From: Candidatus Latescibacterota bacterium
GTDB taxonomy: Bacteria > Latescibacterota > MWCZ01
Length of the DNA: 64,000 nucleotides
Assembly: GCA_022706085.1 (NCBI GenBank)
Contig: JAKJDF010000002.1
Location: 382,372-446,371, forward strand
Reading direction: 5' to 3'
Shown here piece after piece: positions 56,050 through 64,000 of the stretch (position 1 is the first letter of the stretch; each line of letters opens with the position of its first letter). The notes beneath the pieces are model-generated. The model was given only the letters and a program-made list of their open reading frames with translations, searched no databases and was not told where the DNA came from. Both the position numbers and the translations under genes were made by a program.

Positions 56050-56589
56050 ATGGACTACCAGGACATCCACGCGACAACGGTGCTGGGCATCGTGCGGGAC
56101 GGCGTTGCCGTCATCGGTGGCGACGGACAGGTGACGCTGGGCAACACGGTGGTGAAGCGGAGCACGGTCAAGGTGCGCAAACTTGCCAACAACACCGTGC
56201 TGGCGGGCTTTGCCGGCGGCGCGGCGGACGCCTTTGCCCTGCTCGAGCACTTCGAGGGGAAACTGGAGGAGACCCGGGGCAACCTCGCACGGGCGGCGCT
56301 TTCCCTCGCGCGGGACTGGCGCACCGACAAATTCCTTCGCCGGCTCGAAGCGTTCCTCATCGTCATGGACAGGCAGCAGGGGTTCATTCTCTCCGGCACG
56401 GGGGACGTCATCCAGCCGGAGGACGGGGTAATGGCGATTGGATCGGGGGCATCCTACGCCCTGGCGGCCGCGAAGGCGTATCTCGACGGATCTGCCCTGC
56501 CCGTGCGGGAAATCGTGGAACGCAGCCTCCGCATCGCATCGGACATCTGCATCTACACCAACGCCACGCTGACGATTGAGGAGTTGTAA
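56050..56589 (+). CDS. hslV: ATP-dependent protease subunit HslV
   Basis: A 179-residue threonine protease. Thr9-Thr10 in [12 protein letters not shown] give the mature N-terminus after removal of eight residues. Family motifs follow: [61 protein letters not shown] and [13 protein letters not shown]. It forms the proteolytic core that works with HslU; hslU is not adjacent, the next gene being on the opposite strand. It is 233 bases downstream of the xer gene, with repeats between. Confidence 0.96.
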   Translation: MDYQDIHATTVLGIVRDGVAVIGGDGQVTLGNTVVKRSTVKVRKLANNTVLAGFAGGAADAFALLEHFEGKLEETRGNLARAALSLARDWRTDKFLRRLEAFLIVMDRQQGFILSGTGDVIQPEDGVMAIGSGASYALAAAKAYLDGSALPVREIVERSLRIASDICIYTNATLTIEEL

Positions 56590-56619
56590 GCGGCAACGCG
56601 ACTCCGCGCACAACGCACG

Positions 56620-56967
56620 TCACTGACCAGTCTCGTCCACGTGAAACCGGTGGAGCATCCGGTGCACCAGCGGCGTAAACAGCATGGCAGCAACCGTGAG
56701 GAACACCAGGCCGCTGAACAGGGCGTACACAGATGCGAAGAGTTTGGCCGCATCGCCGCGAAGGGGATCTACCGGCCCCATTCCACCGAGAATCATGGAC
56801 GCGTTGAGAAGCGCATCGACAAACCCCAGACCGGCGATCCAGTAGTATCCGCCAACCCCTATTCCCAGTGCAATCACCACCAGCAGCAACGCCGCCGCGG
56901 TGAAACCGAGCAATCGGCCGACGAATTGCCGGATCGGCAGTACCGGTTCATGTTTCAGTTCCAGCAT
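56620..56967 (-). CDS. Small membrane protein, two-pore-channel-like family
   Basis: A 115-residue protein with helices at about 18-42 (LLGFTAAALLLVVIALGIGVGG) and 82-103 (ASVYALFSGLVFLTVAAMLFT) joined by a loop with NASMILGGMGPVDPL, then the ending LVHRMLHRFHVDE. These features recall a widespread small family often labelled potassium-channel-like. Function is not established. Confidence 0.7.
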   Translation of the reverse strand: MLELKHEPVLPIRQFVGRLLGFTAAALLLVVIALGIGVGGYYWIAGLGFVDALLNASMILGGMGPVDPLRGDAAKLFASVYALFSGLVFLTVAAMLFTPLVHRMLHRFHVDETGQ

Positions 56968-57023
56968 GGTTCACCTCACCGTCAAATGCGACGCGGCCCG
57001 GATGGGGCCGTGTCAGTTTCCTC

Positions 57024-57986
57024 TCACCCGATTTCCGCCTGCCGCATCCTCGGGGCCGTACCCGGTACACACCGCGCCGTGCCGATAGCGAAATACTTGT
57101 GCGTGAAGGGCGGCTTCGGGCGCGAGGCGTACCAGATGCGCAGTGACCCGTCACCCAGGCGCAATACCGACTGACTGGTGGTAAAGTGCGACTCCCACTC
57201 GTGCGCCGGATCGGGGCCAAATACCGGGTTCGACGGGCTCTTTTCCCACGTAATACCATCCTTGCTCACGGCAAACCCGAGCGCCGTGCGCATTTCCTCT
57301 CCCCTGCGATGTGAATAGCTGCCGTACCACATGAGATGGAGGCCGTAGGCAACCAGTACGGTCGGGTAGAAGAGCCGTCCATGCTCCCACGGCTGGTTCA
57401 GCACCATGACCGGTTTCGGCGCCACGTTCCACCGGCTGCCGTCCCCGCTTTCGGCGTAGCGGAAACACCACGGGTCTGTTGCAACGTCGGTATACCACAT
57501 GCGGTAGATGGAGTCCTGTCTGATGATCGTGGGGGCATATATGTTGTGGAGCGACGGCCCGGACGGCGGCGACCAGACCAAGCCGTCGGCGCTGGTGGTC
57601 TCGTGGAGGGTATGCACGCCGTCGCCGGAAGGGAAATCGGTGCTCGAGAACCACATGCGCAGGAGGCCGTTTTGCCGGCAGAGAGAGCCGTCCGCGTGCC
57701 GAAGAAGGGTGGGCGTAAGGATTGACCGCGTGTCTCCGAATGAAAGCACGGGCGACGCCGGGTGTTTCTGGAAATGGATGCCGTCGGAGGAGGTGGCCAG
57801 CCCCACTTTGAACACGCGCCCCTCAACCGTGCCGCGTGAGCCGCAGCACCACATGCGGAAAGGGCCGTTCTCGAACGCGACGCACGGCGCGAAGATGTGC
57901 GCGTCGTCAAATGCGCCAGGCGGCCCCAGTGACACGCAGGGAACGTCGGAATCGCGCTGCCAGGTTTGCGAACCGGGCCATTCCAT
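57024..57986 (-). CDS. Beta-propeller glycosidase-like protein
   Basis: A 320-residue protein with five repeated blade motifs (FRMWCCGSRG, VGLATSSDGIHFQKH, LRMWFSSTDF, YRMWYTDVATDPWCFRYAES, LHLMWYGSYSH, GFAVSKDGITWEKSP), as in GH32/GH43/GH130 folds. ATG follows AGGAGGG. No signal peptide. It resembles the protein at 23964-25508 but lacks the C-terminal sandwich. Enzyme activity is inferred. Confidence 0.7.
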   Translation of the reverse strand: MEWPGSQTWQRDSDVPCVSLGPPGAFDDAHIFAPCVAFENGPFRMWCCGSRGTVEGRVFKVGLATSSDGIHFQKHPASPVLSFGDTRSILTPTLLRHADGSLCRQNGLLRMWFSSTDFPSGDGVHTLHETTSADGLVWSPPSGPSLHNIYAPTIIRQDSIYRMWYTDVATDPWCFRYAESGDGSRWNVAPKPVMVLNQPWEHGRLFYPTVLVAYGLHLMWYGSYSHRRGEEMRTALGFAVSKDGITWEKSPSNPVFGPDPAHEWESHFTTSQSVLRLGDGSLRIWYASRPKPPFTHKYFAIGTARCVPGTAPRMRQAEIG

Positions 57987-58016
57987 AGCGCCGCCCTCCT
58001 GTTTCCGGGGAAGAGG

Positions 58017-58373
58017 TCAGGTATCCTCTTCGCCCAGAAGCGTAGAGCCCTTCGCCAAAACCTCCGCCATCACGTCGTCTGGCAGTCGTGCCGAGAACTC
58101 CGCCCGACGGGCACGCCAGTCGAGGCTTTTGATCTGATCTGACAGCACAACTCCGCTGACGGGCAGGCCGTCCGGTATGGCCACCTCAAACGGATAGCCC
58201 TTCCTTTGGCTCGTGACCGGGCAGAACAGCGCCAACCCCACGACGCGGTTATAGGCCTCGGGGGAAAGAACGAGTACGGGGCGGCGGCCTGCCTGTTCGT
58301 GGCCCGCCTGAGGGGAGAAAGTGAGCCAGACGATGTCCCCGCGTCGCGGCACGTATGGATCCGCCACTACCAC
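58017..58373 (-). CDS. mazF: MazF-family mRNA interferase toxin
   Basis: A 118-residue protein with RRGDIVWLTFSPQAGHEQAGRRPVLVLSPEAYN (SH3-like core with the RGDIVW motif), ALFCPVTSQRKGYPFEVAI and VVLSDQIKSLDWRARRAEF. It cleaves single-stranded RNA when free of antitoxin. GTG at 58373 overlaps the end of mazE by seven bases. Confidence 0.92.
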   Translation of the reverse strand: MVVADPYVPRRGDIVWLTFSPQAGHEQAGRRPVLVLSPEAYNRVVGLALFCPVTSQRKGYPFEVAIPDGLPVSGVVLSDQIKSLDWRARRAEFSARLPDDVMAEVLAKGSTLLGEEDT

Positions 58374-58609
58374 GTTTCCACGCCTACCGCGGGACCGGTC
58401 GCTGTTTCGCCGTGAAGGTTGTCCGGTGTTACGTCGCGAAGAAGATCCGCGAGCATGACCTTTTTGGCGCAGACCGGTTCAGCTATCAACCGACCGTCGG
58501 CAGTCGAAACCTCGACGACGGTCCCGGCGGTAACACCCACGTCACGGGCAAATGCGCGGGGTATACGCAGGGCGAGGCTGTTGCCCCATTTCTGTACCGC
58601 AACCTTCAT
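58367..58609 (-). CDS. mazE: MazE-family antitoxin
   Basis: An 80-residue AbrB/MazE-type protein: VAVQKWGNSLALRIPRAFARDVG forms the swapped-hairpin DNA-binding fold, and an acidic C-terminal tail neutralises the toxin. ATG follows AAGGACC. It overlaps mazF, giving the usual antitoxin-first order. Confidence 0.92.
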   Translation of the reverse strand: MKVAVQKWGNSLALRIPRAFARDVGVTAGTVVEVSTADGRLIAEPVCAKKVMLADLLRDVTPDNLHGETATGPAVGVETW

Positions 58610-58623
58610 CGTCCGGTCCTTCT

Positions 58624-58668
58624 CAATGTAGATACAATGAAGATACCTTTCTGCAGGGCGCCTGTCAA
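58624..58668 (-). promoter_or_regulatory. mazEF promoter with tandem operator repeat
   Basis: On the minus strand TTGACA (58663-58668) and TATCTT (58640-58645) are 17 bases apart. The -10 lies in the first of two 11-bp direct repeats, TATCTTCATTG and TATCTACATTG (58635-58645 and 58624-58634), which end 14 bases before the mazE ATG. Probably the MazE/MazEF autoregulation site. Confidence 0.75.
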
Positions 58669-58745
58669 GAACGTGTGGAGCACACGGCTGGTCTCCGAGT
58701 GACGTCCGCGAAACAGACGGCGTACCGAGGCGCGTGCACTCCCGC

Positions 58746-59351
58746 CTAAGTGGCCTGTGCCGCCAGAATCGCCTTCACCACCTGTGTGCCGAGAACACGT
58801 TGTCCGGCTTCGTTGAGGTGCACGCCGTCGCCAGAGAACAGCTCCGGCCGGTCCACGACGGCGGCGAACAGGTCGTTGACCGGCAGATTCCTCGCAGCGG
58901 CGATCCCGGCGGCAAGCCGGTTCCGTTCGCGCACGCGGTCGGTCCTGGCGTCGAGGCCGCCTGAGCCGTCCGTGCGCCGGAACACCGTTGAGCTTGCCCA
59001 GATCAGCCTGCTTTGCGGGCTGCGCGTCAGGACGAAGTCCAGCACACGTGCCAGCCCCGCCGCATACTCCGCCTCATTGTAACCGAAGCCGTGCAGGCCG
59101 TTGTTGAAGTGGATCACGGCAAAACGGTAGTCGTCCAGCAGGAGCGCGAGCTCCTTCTCCATTGCGGGGTCGCAGACGCTGGTGGAGGTGGTCAGCCGGG
59201 CACACAGGAGACGGCCCCGCAATGCCGCCTCAACGTGGTCGTAGTAAGAGCGGGCGATGGAATCGCCCACAAGGAGCACGCGGGGCGTGGTGTCGTCATC
59301 GGCGCCCATGACCCAGATATCGCGCCATTCGATGCGTTCGTGGATCGTCAT
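58746..59351 (-). CDS. SGNH/GDSL-family hydrolase
   Basis: A 201-residue protein from ATG 59351 (AAGGAG upstream). It has VLLVGDSIARSYY (GDS block), IHFNNGLHGFGYN (N in block III) and DGVHLNEAGQRVL (DxxH catalytic pair). No signal peptide. Such enzymes often remove acetyl groups from carbohydrates; this would suit the neighbouring sugar genes, but the substrate is unknown. Confidence 0.85.
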   Translation of the reverse strand: MTIHERIEWRDIWVMGADDDTTPRVLLVGDSIARSYYDHVEAALRGRLLCARLTTSTSVCDPAMEKELALLLDDYRFAVIHFNNGLHGFGYNEAEYAAGLARVLDFVLTRSPQSRLIWASSTVFRRTDGSGGLDARTDRVRERNRLAAGIAAARNLPVNDLFAAVVDRPELFSGDGVHLNEAGQRVLGTQVVKAILAAQAT

Positions 59352-59378
59352 GGTATCGCTTCTCCTTTCGCGATGCCG

Positions 59379-59403
59379 AGAGCGGCACGCGCCGTGCCGC
59401 TCT
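59379..59403. promoter_or_regulatory. Perfect 11-bp hairpin in the leader of the SGNH gene
   Basis: AGAGCGGCACG and CGTGCCGCTCT pair exactly around the loop CGC, 27 bases upstream of the ATG. It could be a repressor operator or an mRNA leader hairpin. Confidence 0.45.
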
Positions 59404-59819
59404 GCTCCGGCAGTATGGCACAGGCGCGCCAATCCAGACGATAGAAAGAACGACGCGCGGAACACAACCGGCCATCGAGCGGCGGCTGACGCGCGGCGGA
59501 AGCCGATGTATCCAGGTGACGGGGCGGAGACTGTCCGAACCCTCCGAACCGCTTGCCGGTGCATCTCGATACACCGACTGGCGCTTCGACACGCTTCCCG
59601 CGCGGTTCCTGAGCCTGTCGAAGGGCACGCAGGCTCAGCGACCAGTTCACCACTCGACGACCGGCAGAGGGCGCGGGCAGACAGGAGGCGCGCCCGACCG
59701 AAAGGACCAGACAAAACGGATCCCTCCGTCCACGTCGGCAGACAAAGAACGGGGCAGGCTTTCGAGCCCGCCAACGACGGACCAGCCTGCCCCATTACCC
59801 TGTCAGGAATTCGAGCGAT
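59404..59819. other. Gene-free region with dispersed repeat copy B
   Basis: About 415 bases with no gene. TCTCGATACACCG (59564-59576) and CCACTCGACGACCGG (59650-59664) match the arms of the repeat at 42608-42666, and the space between holds GAGCCTGTCGAAG and AGGCTCAG, as in the xer-hslV repeat. Confidence 0.5.
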
Positions 59820-60710
59820 CTACTCGTTGAACAGATATTTGAGCAGCTTCTTCCATTCGAGGAAGTCGGGAATGACGATGTCGGCGCCTGCCTTGATGAG
59901 CCGCTGACGTTTGTGCGCGTTGAGGCCGCGCCGGGCTACTTCGTCGGACGCCACACCTACCGCGATCGCGCCGTTGTCCTTCGCGTTGCGAATCTCCACG
60001 GGACCGTCCCCCACCACCATGAGTTCCGCGCCGTGAAGGTTGTTCTGGGATATGATGTCCTTCATCACTTTGTCTTTGGAGTAGTCATCCACATTCCTGA
60101 TGGCGCCCCAGATGCCGCCCGTGGCCCACTGATCAATCTGGCACGCGTGAGCTTCGTTGCGCACGTCCTCCTGATCGGTGCCGCTGGCGAGGTAGATGCG
60201 TACGCCCCGATCGTACAACGCCTTGAGGAACTCGCGCGATCCGAACATCGTCACGTCTTCCAGCGTCTTCTCGCCGCGTTCCAGCGCCGCGATACGCTCG
60301 CGCACCGGTTTCATGAGGGCCTCGTTGTAGATAGCCTTATAACCCCATGCGTCGAGGATTTTGTCCTTCGGCACAAGGCCGAACTCCTCGACCATATGCA
60401 CGAGCCCTTCCATCTGGAAGAAGGTCTGAATGCCGGTAGTCTCGTCAATGAACTTCTTGCATCGCTCGACGATTTCAGGCGTGGCGGGGTGGTCGCCCCG
60501 GATCGCATCTACCATGACGGGCAGCATGATGTCCGGCCAGCCCTCACGCAGAACGCTGACGGTACCGTCAAAATCGAACACGGCGTGTTTGATGTGGCCG
60601 CGGTCGATCTCCGGATTCACGATCTCGATTACCGAACCGGGGAGATACGTCGGCGTTTCAGGGACCGGATACACCTTGTTGACGATTGTTTCGGAATGTT
60701 TGCGCAGCAT
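59820..60710 (-). CDS. HAD-superfamily phosphatase
   Basis: A 296-residue protein from ATG 60710 (GGAG upstream). It has motif I VFDFDGTVSVLREGW, motif II IYLASGTDQ and motif III VVGDGPVEIRNAKDNGAIAV, with a helical cap between about 90 and 180. Substrate unknown; the PfkB kinase upstream in the same group suggests sugar-phosphate turnover. An in-frame ATG at 60722 lacks a ribosome-binding site. Confidence 0.85.
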   Translation of the reverse strand: MLRKHSETIVNKVYPVPETPTYLPGSVIEIVNPEIDRGHIKHAVFDFDGTVSVLREGWPDIMLPVMVDAIRGDHPATPEIVERCKKFIDETTGIQTFFQMEGLVHMVEEFGLVPKDKILDAWGYKAIYNEALMKPVRERIAALERGEKTLEDVTMFGSREFLKALYDRGVRIYLASGTDQEDVRNEAHACQIDQWATGGIWGAIRNVDDYSKDKVMKDIISQNNLHGAELMVVGDGPVEIRNAKDNGAIAVGVASDEVARRGLNAHKRQRLIKAGADIVIPDFLEWKKLLKYLFNE

Positions 60711-60942
60711 GAACAGCTCCATGAGGAAAAGGGTTTCTCGCCAGCAGGGGCCGCGAAGAGGGCTCTGGCCGTTGTTGCGGCTATCGTGAAAACCACGTCA
60801 CGCGCGGCTGGAACACACTACTCAAATTTCCGGAATTCCCCTCTCCGGACAAACCTTCCGGCGTCCTGCATGGTCCGGAAATCATTCCCGCTCCGTGTGC
60901 AGACGTCGTACCGTGGTTCCGCTTCGCCCGGCGCGGCAGGCT

Positions 60943-62898
60943 CTAGTCGGCAGGACCAAACACGTGAACGACCCCTTCCACCGTGAGGGTGAGCAGGTCG
61001 GTCGGGTCGGTGCCGATACGGATTGGACTGCCGCCGCGCCCGACATCACGGTTCATGCGGTCGCCCCAGACGCGACTCAGCTCTGGTAATCGTTTCACCA
61101 GGCGGCCGTAGCCGTCGAAAAAGAGCTGCGCGTCGCGTGAGGTGTTCGTCCAGATGAGTTTGTGCCCCGCCTTCCCCCACACCACCGGCGTCGCCCCCTG
61201 CCCGACGTAATCCGGCTGAATGGTCCACAGGCGCTCGCCACGCCCGCTGAACAGGGTCAGAATGCCGTAGTTGCCCCATCTCGTAACCGCCAGCACTTCG
61301 GTACCCGGAAGGTCGGGCCGCAGCTTGCCGATACTTCGTCCCTGCGCGTGGCCAATACGATGCACCACTCGCGTTGCACCGGTAAGTGCGTCCACGACGT
61401 ACACCCCCGCGCTGCCCCCGCAGAGGAACGCGACCGGGTCGTCCTCCGCTTCGCCGGTGAGGTTACCCATCACCACCGCGTCGTAGTGGCTCGCGCCTCG
61501 GATCTTCCGCATTTCGTCGAATCGGTCATGCGTCCACAGGACGGTGCCATCTCCGCGGTACAGATAGCCGCCGGCCAGCATCTCCTCGCGGCCGCATCCG
61601 TCCACATCGAAGAAATCCAGCGCCCAGTGATGGCCATAGTGCGCACCGGTCTGGACGTGTTCCCAGAGCAGGTTCAGGCCCCGGTCGTACGCCCAGAGCC
61701 GGATCCCACCGCCACCGTGGTCATCGCGCCACTCGCGCAGAACGATGTCGGCGCCGTCGCCGTTCGTAAGCGAGGCACTTCGGGGTGACCAGTCGAAAAA
61801 ACGCTGCGTGGGAACGTTCGGCGGCAGTTCAGCGCGGGCGAGGATGGCTCCGGTACGCCCCTCGATCACTACCATTTCATGTTCAACCGTGAGCACGCTT
61901 TCTCCGCCGGCGACGTCCTTCGCGCGGCGCTCCTCCCGTTTGCCCGCAAACCCGTAGATGAGCCTCCCGGCCGGGCCAACATCACGGGAGAAAACGCACC
62001 GGACGATTCTCTCCGGCACTTCCCAGATGAGGGCGCCGTCAGGCGTCAGCGCACGAAGGCGCGGGCCTTCCACAAGGATGTCGAAGCGGCCCGGTTCGAT
62101 GAAATCGCGGAACATGGGACTTCCGCCGAGATCGGGCGTGCGGTACGTGCGCACAAGGGTTGCGTCAGGAATGCCCGCGCCCCGTTCCGCAACCTCTCCG
62201 TCGAAACGCGCGTGCCGTGATTCGTCGCGCCGCCGCTGTCCGGGGGTCTGAGATACTTCGAACCGCCGCAGACGTGAAGAGTTGGCCGATCGGAAACCCA
62301 CCTTTCCGGCGCCATACACAGTGTCGCAGACGTGCATGTCCGCGCCCAGTTCCGGACAGGTGCAACGAATGGAGTCGCCGTCCAGGCGGACTTCCAGCGT
62401 CACGTAGCCGGAAGGGGCGGTGATGGCCTGCTCCGCAAGCAACGCGAACTCGTCGTCGTTCCGTCGGAACAGCACCAGACGGCGTTTCCCCTGGATGCCG
62501 AACTGGTAGTACGCACGGGATGTCTGGACACGGAACACGATGCCGACAAGCGCTTCGGTCTGAACCGGACTGTCATCGTTCGGGAGAGCGTTCGCGGCGA
62601 GCGCTTTGACCTCGGCAACGATGGTGCCGTCCCGCAGATCACAGTTGTGTGCGAGAATTGCGCGCTCATGGCGCTCGCCTTCGGCAAATTCCAGCACCGG
62701 CGTTCCGGCCTCATCCACGCAAGCGAGCCCGGCATCTACGTTGAACCCTCCCCACGGGGAAAGCGGCGTCTCCCATGTGGAGAACAGCCCGCGCTCGGCA
62801 TCCGGGACGGGTTCCATCGGTTGGAAGACAGGGCCGAACGGAATGCCCGAAAGATCGAGCCGGGCCACGATGGTCGTCTGCGGTTCCACGCGTTCCAT
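60943..62898 (-). CDS. Multidomain protein with FG-GAP/PL11-like propeller
   Basis: A 651-residue protein from ATG 62898 (GGAGG upstream). The N-terminal 200 residues look like a laminin-G/concanavalin-type sandwich (GIVFRVQTSRAYYQFGIQGKRRLVLF, GYVTLEVRLDGDSIRC). The remainder has propeller repeats: RFDILVEGPRLRALTPDGALIW, GHHWALDFFDVDGCGREEMLAG, GYLYRGDGTVLWTHDRFDE and HYDAVVMGNLTGEAEDDP. The DVDGxGREE loop is FG-GAP-like and recalls rhamnogalacturonan lyase family PL11. No signal peptide. Substrate is not known. Confidence 0.65.
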   Translation of the reverse strand: MERVEPQTTIVARLDLSGIPFGPVFQPMEPVPDAERGLFSTWETPLSPWGGFNVDAGLACVDEAGTPVLEFAEGERHERAILAHNCDLRDGTIVAEVKALAANALPNDDSPVQTEALVGIVFRVQTSRAYYQFGIQGKRRLVLFRRNDDEFALLAEQAITAPSGYVTLEVRLDGDSIRCTCPELGADMHVCDTVYGAGKVGFRSANSSRLRRFEVSQTPGQRRRDESRHARFDGEVAERGAGIPDATLVRTYRTPDLGGSPMFRDFIEPGRFDILVEGPRLRALTPDGALIWEVPERIVRCVFSRDVGPAGRLIYGFAGKREERRAKDVAGGESVLTVEHEMVVIEGRTGAILARAELPPNVPTQRFFDWSPRSASLTNGDGADIVLREWRDDHGGGGIRLWAYDRGLNLLWEHVQTGAHYGHHWALDFFDVDGCGREEMLAGGYLYRGDGTVLWTHDRFDEMRKIRGASHYDAVVMGNLTGEAEDDPVAFLCGGSAGVYVVDALTGATRVVHRIGHAQGRSIGKLRPDLPGTEVLAVTRWGNYGILTLFSGRGERLWTIQPDYVGQGATPVVWGKAGHKLIWTNTSRDAQLFFDGYGRLVKRLPELSRVWGDRMNRDVGRGGSPIRIGTDPTDLLTLTVEGVVHVFGPAD

Positions 62899-62918
62899 GT
62901 CCAGCCTCCGGAATTCGC

Positions 62919-63902
62919 TCAGTTGAGGCGGTCCCCGAGCCACCCGTGCTCGACGCGGTCCGCCAGTTCGGCGGAGACCTCCGCAATGCGTTGATCCGCG
63001 TTGCGCGCGCGCTCCAGCTTCCCCACCCCGCGCACTTCGCAATTCAATGCGCCCACCAGGGTTCCCGCCATGGCGGCCTTCAGCGGATTGCCTGTGCGGA
63101 GGTAGTGCCAGAAGGTGCCGGTGCTGAATGCGTCGCCACATCCCGTGGCATCCACGAAATTCCGAACCGTGACGGCGGGGATGATGCAGCCGTATTCGAT
63201 CCCCTCACGACGGTGCGCCAGCGCCACGCCCGCCGGCCCCATCGTGATAACGACAGCCGTGGCGCCCGCGGCCAGAACCGTGTGCGCCGCGTGGAGGAAC
63301 TCCCTGGGCGATGAGGGCGAGGTGTGCAGGACTTTTTCGCATTCGAATTCGTTCATCTGCACGAAATCGAACTGCTCCACCCACTCCGGCCACTCGACAA
63401 AATCCAGATACTGCTTCTTTCCGTCGGCATCGAACCGCACCATGATGTTGTGCATGTCGAGGTAGAGGGCCGCCTTCGTTCGGCTCCGCAGCGCGCGCAA
63501 TGTCGGAAGATCGAGTTCGGTCCCGTTCACGAAATTCATCAGTATGCCGTCCGCCCCGGCGGCGTGTTCGAGCCGCTCCACCGTGAAGGGTGGCATCATG
63601 TTGCGGACGATCTCCTCGCGGTAGTTGGACCCGTGGTAGATCAGTTTCGCGTGAGTGCACGGCGTGTCGGTGCGGAGAAGCTGGCTCGTATCCACATGGT
63701 CCATACCCGCCATGAGGGCCAGCACCTGATCGTACCGGTCGAACCCGACGTTGGAAACCGGCAGCACGACGCCGTCCTCGATGAACGAGGACAGCGCGGC
63801 GACGTTGTACACAATACCGCCGAACGACTCGATGCGCTGGCCGTCATGCGCTATGATTTCGTCGTAAACAATGGCGCCCAGAATGGCGATTCGCGTTGGC
63901 AA
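62919..63902 (-). CDS. PfkB-family carbohydrate kinase
   Basis: A 327-residue ribokinase-type protein with an N-terminal ILGAIVYDEIIAHDGQ and the family signature VDATGCGDAFSTGTFWHYL holding the catalytic Asp. The start is TTG at 63902 with AAAAGGGCC upstream. Phosphorylates a sugar or similar compound; identity unknown. It precedes the FG-GAP/PL11-like gene by 20 bases, so they form an operon. Confidence 0.85.
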   Translation of the reverse strand: MPTRIAILGAIVYDEIIAHDGQRIESFGGIVYNVAALSSFIEDGVVLPVSNVGFDRYDQVLALMAGMDHVDTSQLLRTDTPCTHAKLIYHGSNYREEIVRNMMPPFTVERLEHAAGADGILMNFVNGTELDLPTLRALRSRTKAALYLDMHNIMVRFDADGKKQYLDFVEWPEWVEQFDFVQMNEFECEKVLHTSPSSPREFLHAAHTVLAAGATAVVITMGPAGVALAHRREGIEYGCIIPAVTVRNFVDATGCGDAFSTGTFWHYLRTGNPLKAAMAGTLVGALNCEVRGVGKLERARNADQRIAEVSAELADRVEHGWLGDRLN

Positions 63903-64000
63903 GAGAGGCCCTTTTCCGTGTGAAAGCGGTCAGCGAAGGCAAATAGAAAAGATATGGGAGCGGGAAGGGAAGGGCAAAGTTGGACCGCGAATTGCGAAGT

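Overview
This is a gene-dense, high-GC bacterial chromosome segment from a Gram-negative-type (diderm) organism. Evidence for an outer membrane includes a Wza-like polysaccharide export protein, a YjbH-like protein and a large beta-barrel candidate. The mix is not typical of a well-known model phylum: bacillithiol synthesis (BshC), a CIRCE-controlled groESL, secreted proteins with cohesin-like, dockerin-like and FlgD-like C-terminal modules, a SpoIVB-type S55 peptidase, and many glycan-related genes (two GH29 fucosidases, beta-propeller glycosidase-like proteins, DUF3604, beta-helix proteins, FAD_oxidored proteins). Taken together this suggests a polysaccharide-degrading member of the FCB/PVC-like candidate phyla (Latescibacterota-like); this placement is inference only.

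Layout. 0-8.4 kb (minus): one long operon running from an S55 peptidase and a secreted propeller protein through a methyltransferase, BshC, a DUF4149-like membrane protein split by an apparent frameshift, a hypothetical protein and a second methyltransferase. 8.6-13.4 kb (minus): exopolysaccharide operon (UDP-glucuronate decarboxylase-like epimerase, Wza-like exporter, YjbH-like protein, Wzc-like tyrosine kinase). 13.5-15.7 kb (plus): promoter, CIRCE, groES, groEL, terminator. 15.7-25.5 kb (minus): two secreted cohesin-like proteins and a DUF3604 / FAD oxidoreductase / beta-helix / propeller glycosidase operon. 25.6-30.1 kb (minus): Obg, DprA, histidine kinase, response regulator. 30.2-31.6 kb (plus): tRNA-Glu, a CRP/FNR regulator, RlmH. 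31.6-37.0 kb (minus): DnaC-like ATPase, RsmA, outer-membrane barrel candidate, RecJ. 37.3-44.4 kb: two GH29 fucosidases and a zinc polyol dehydrogenase flank a lower-GC ATPase/DUF4276 pair that looks like an acquired defence module. 44.4-46.4 kb (minus): Kef-type antiporter. 46.7-56.6 kb (plus): accA, Trm112-like, FAD oxidoreductase, hydrolase, hisC, YhaM-like nuclease, topA, xer recombinase, hslV. 56.6-63.9 kb (minus): small channel-like membrane protein, propeller glycosidase-like protein, mazEF, SGNH hydrolase, HAD phosphatase, FG-GAP/PL11-like protein, PfkB kinase.

Most interesting points: the ATPase + TOPRIM-like DUF4276 pair; xer-hslV without an adjacent hslU, with a 31-bp piece of xer repeated downstream of its stop and a perfect 32-bp inverted repeat between the two genes; a mazEF promoter whose -10 box lies in an 11-bp tandem repeat; a 163-bp candidate miniature element with perfect 21-bp terminal inverted repeats; and the pair of cohesin/dockerin/FlgD-like secreted proteins. 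All functional calls are from reading the sequence and family knowledge; no database search was run.
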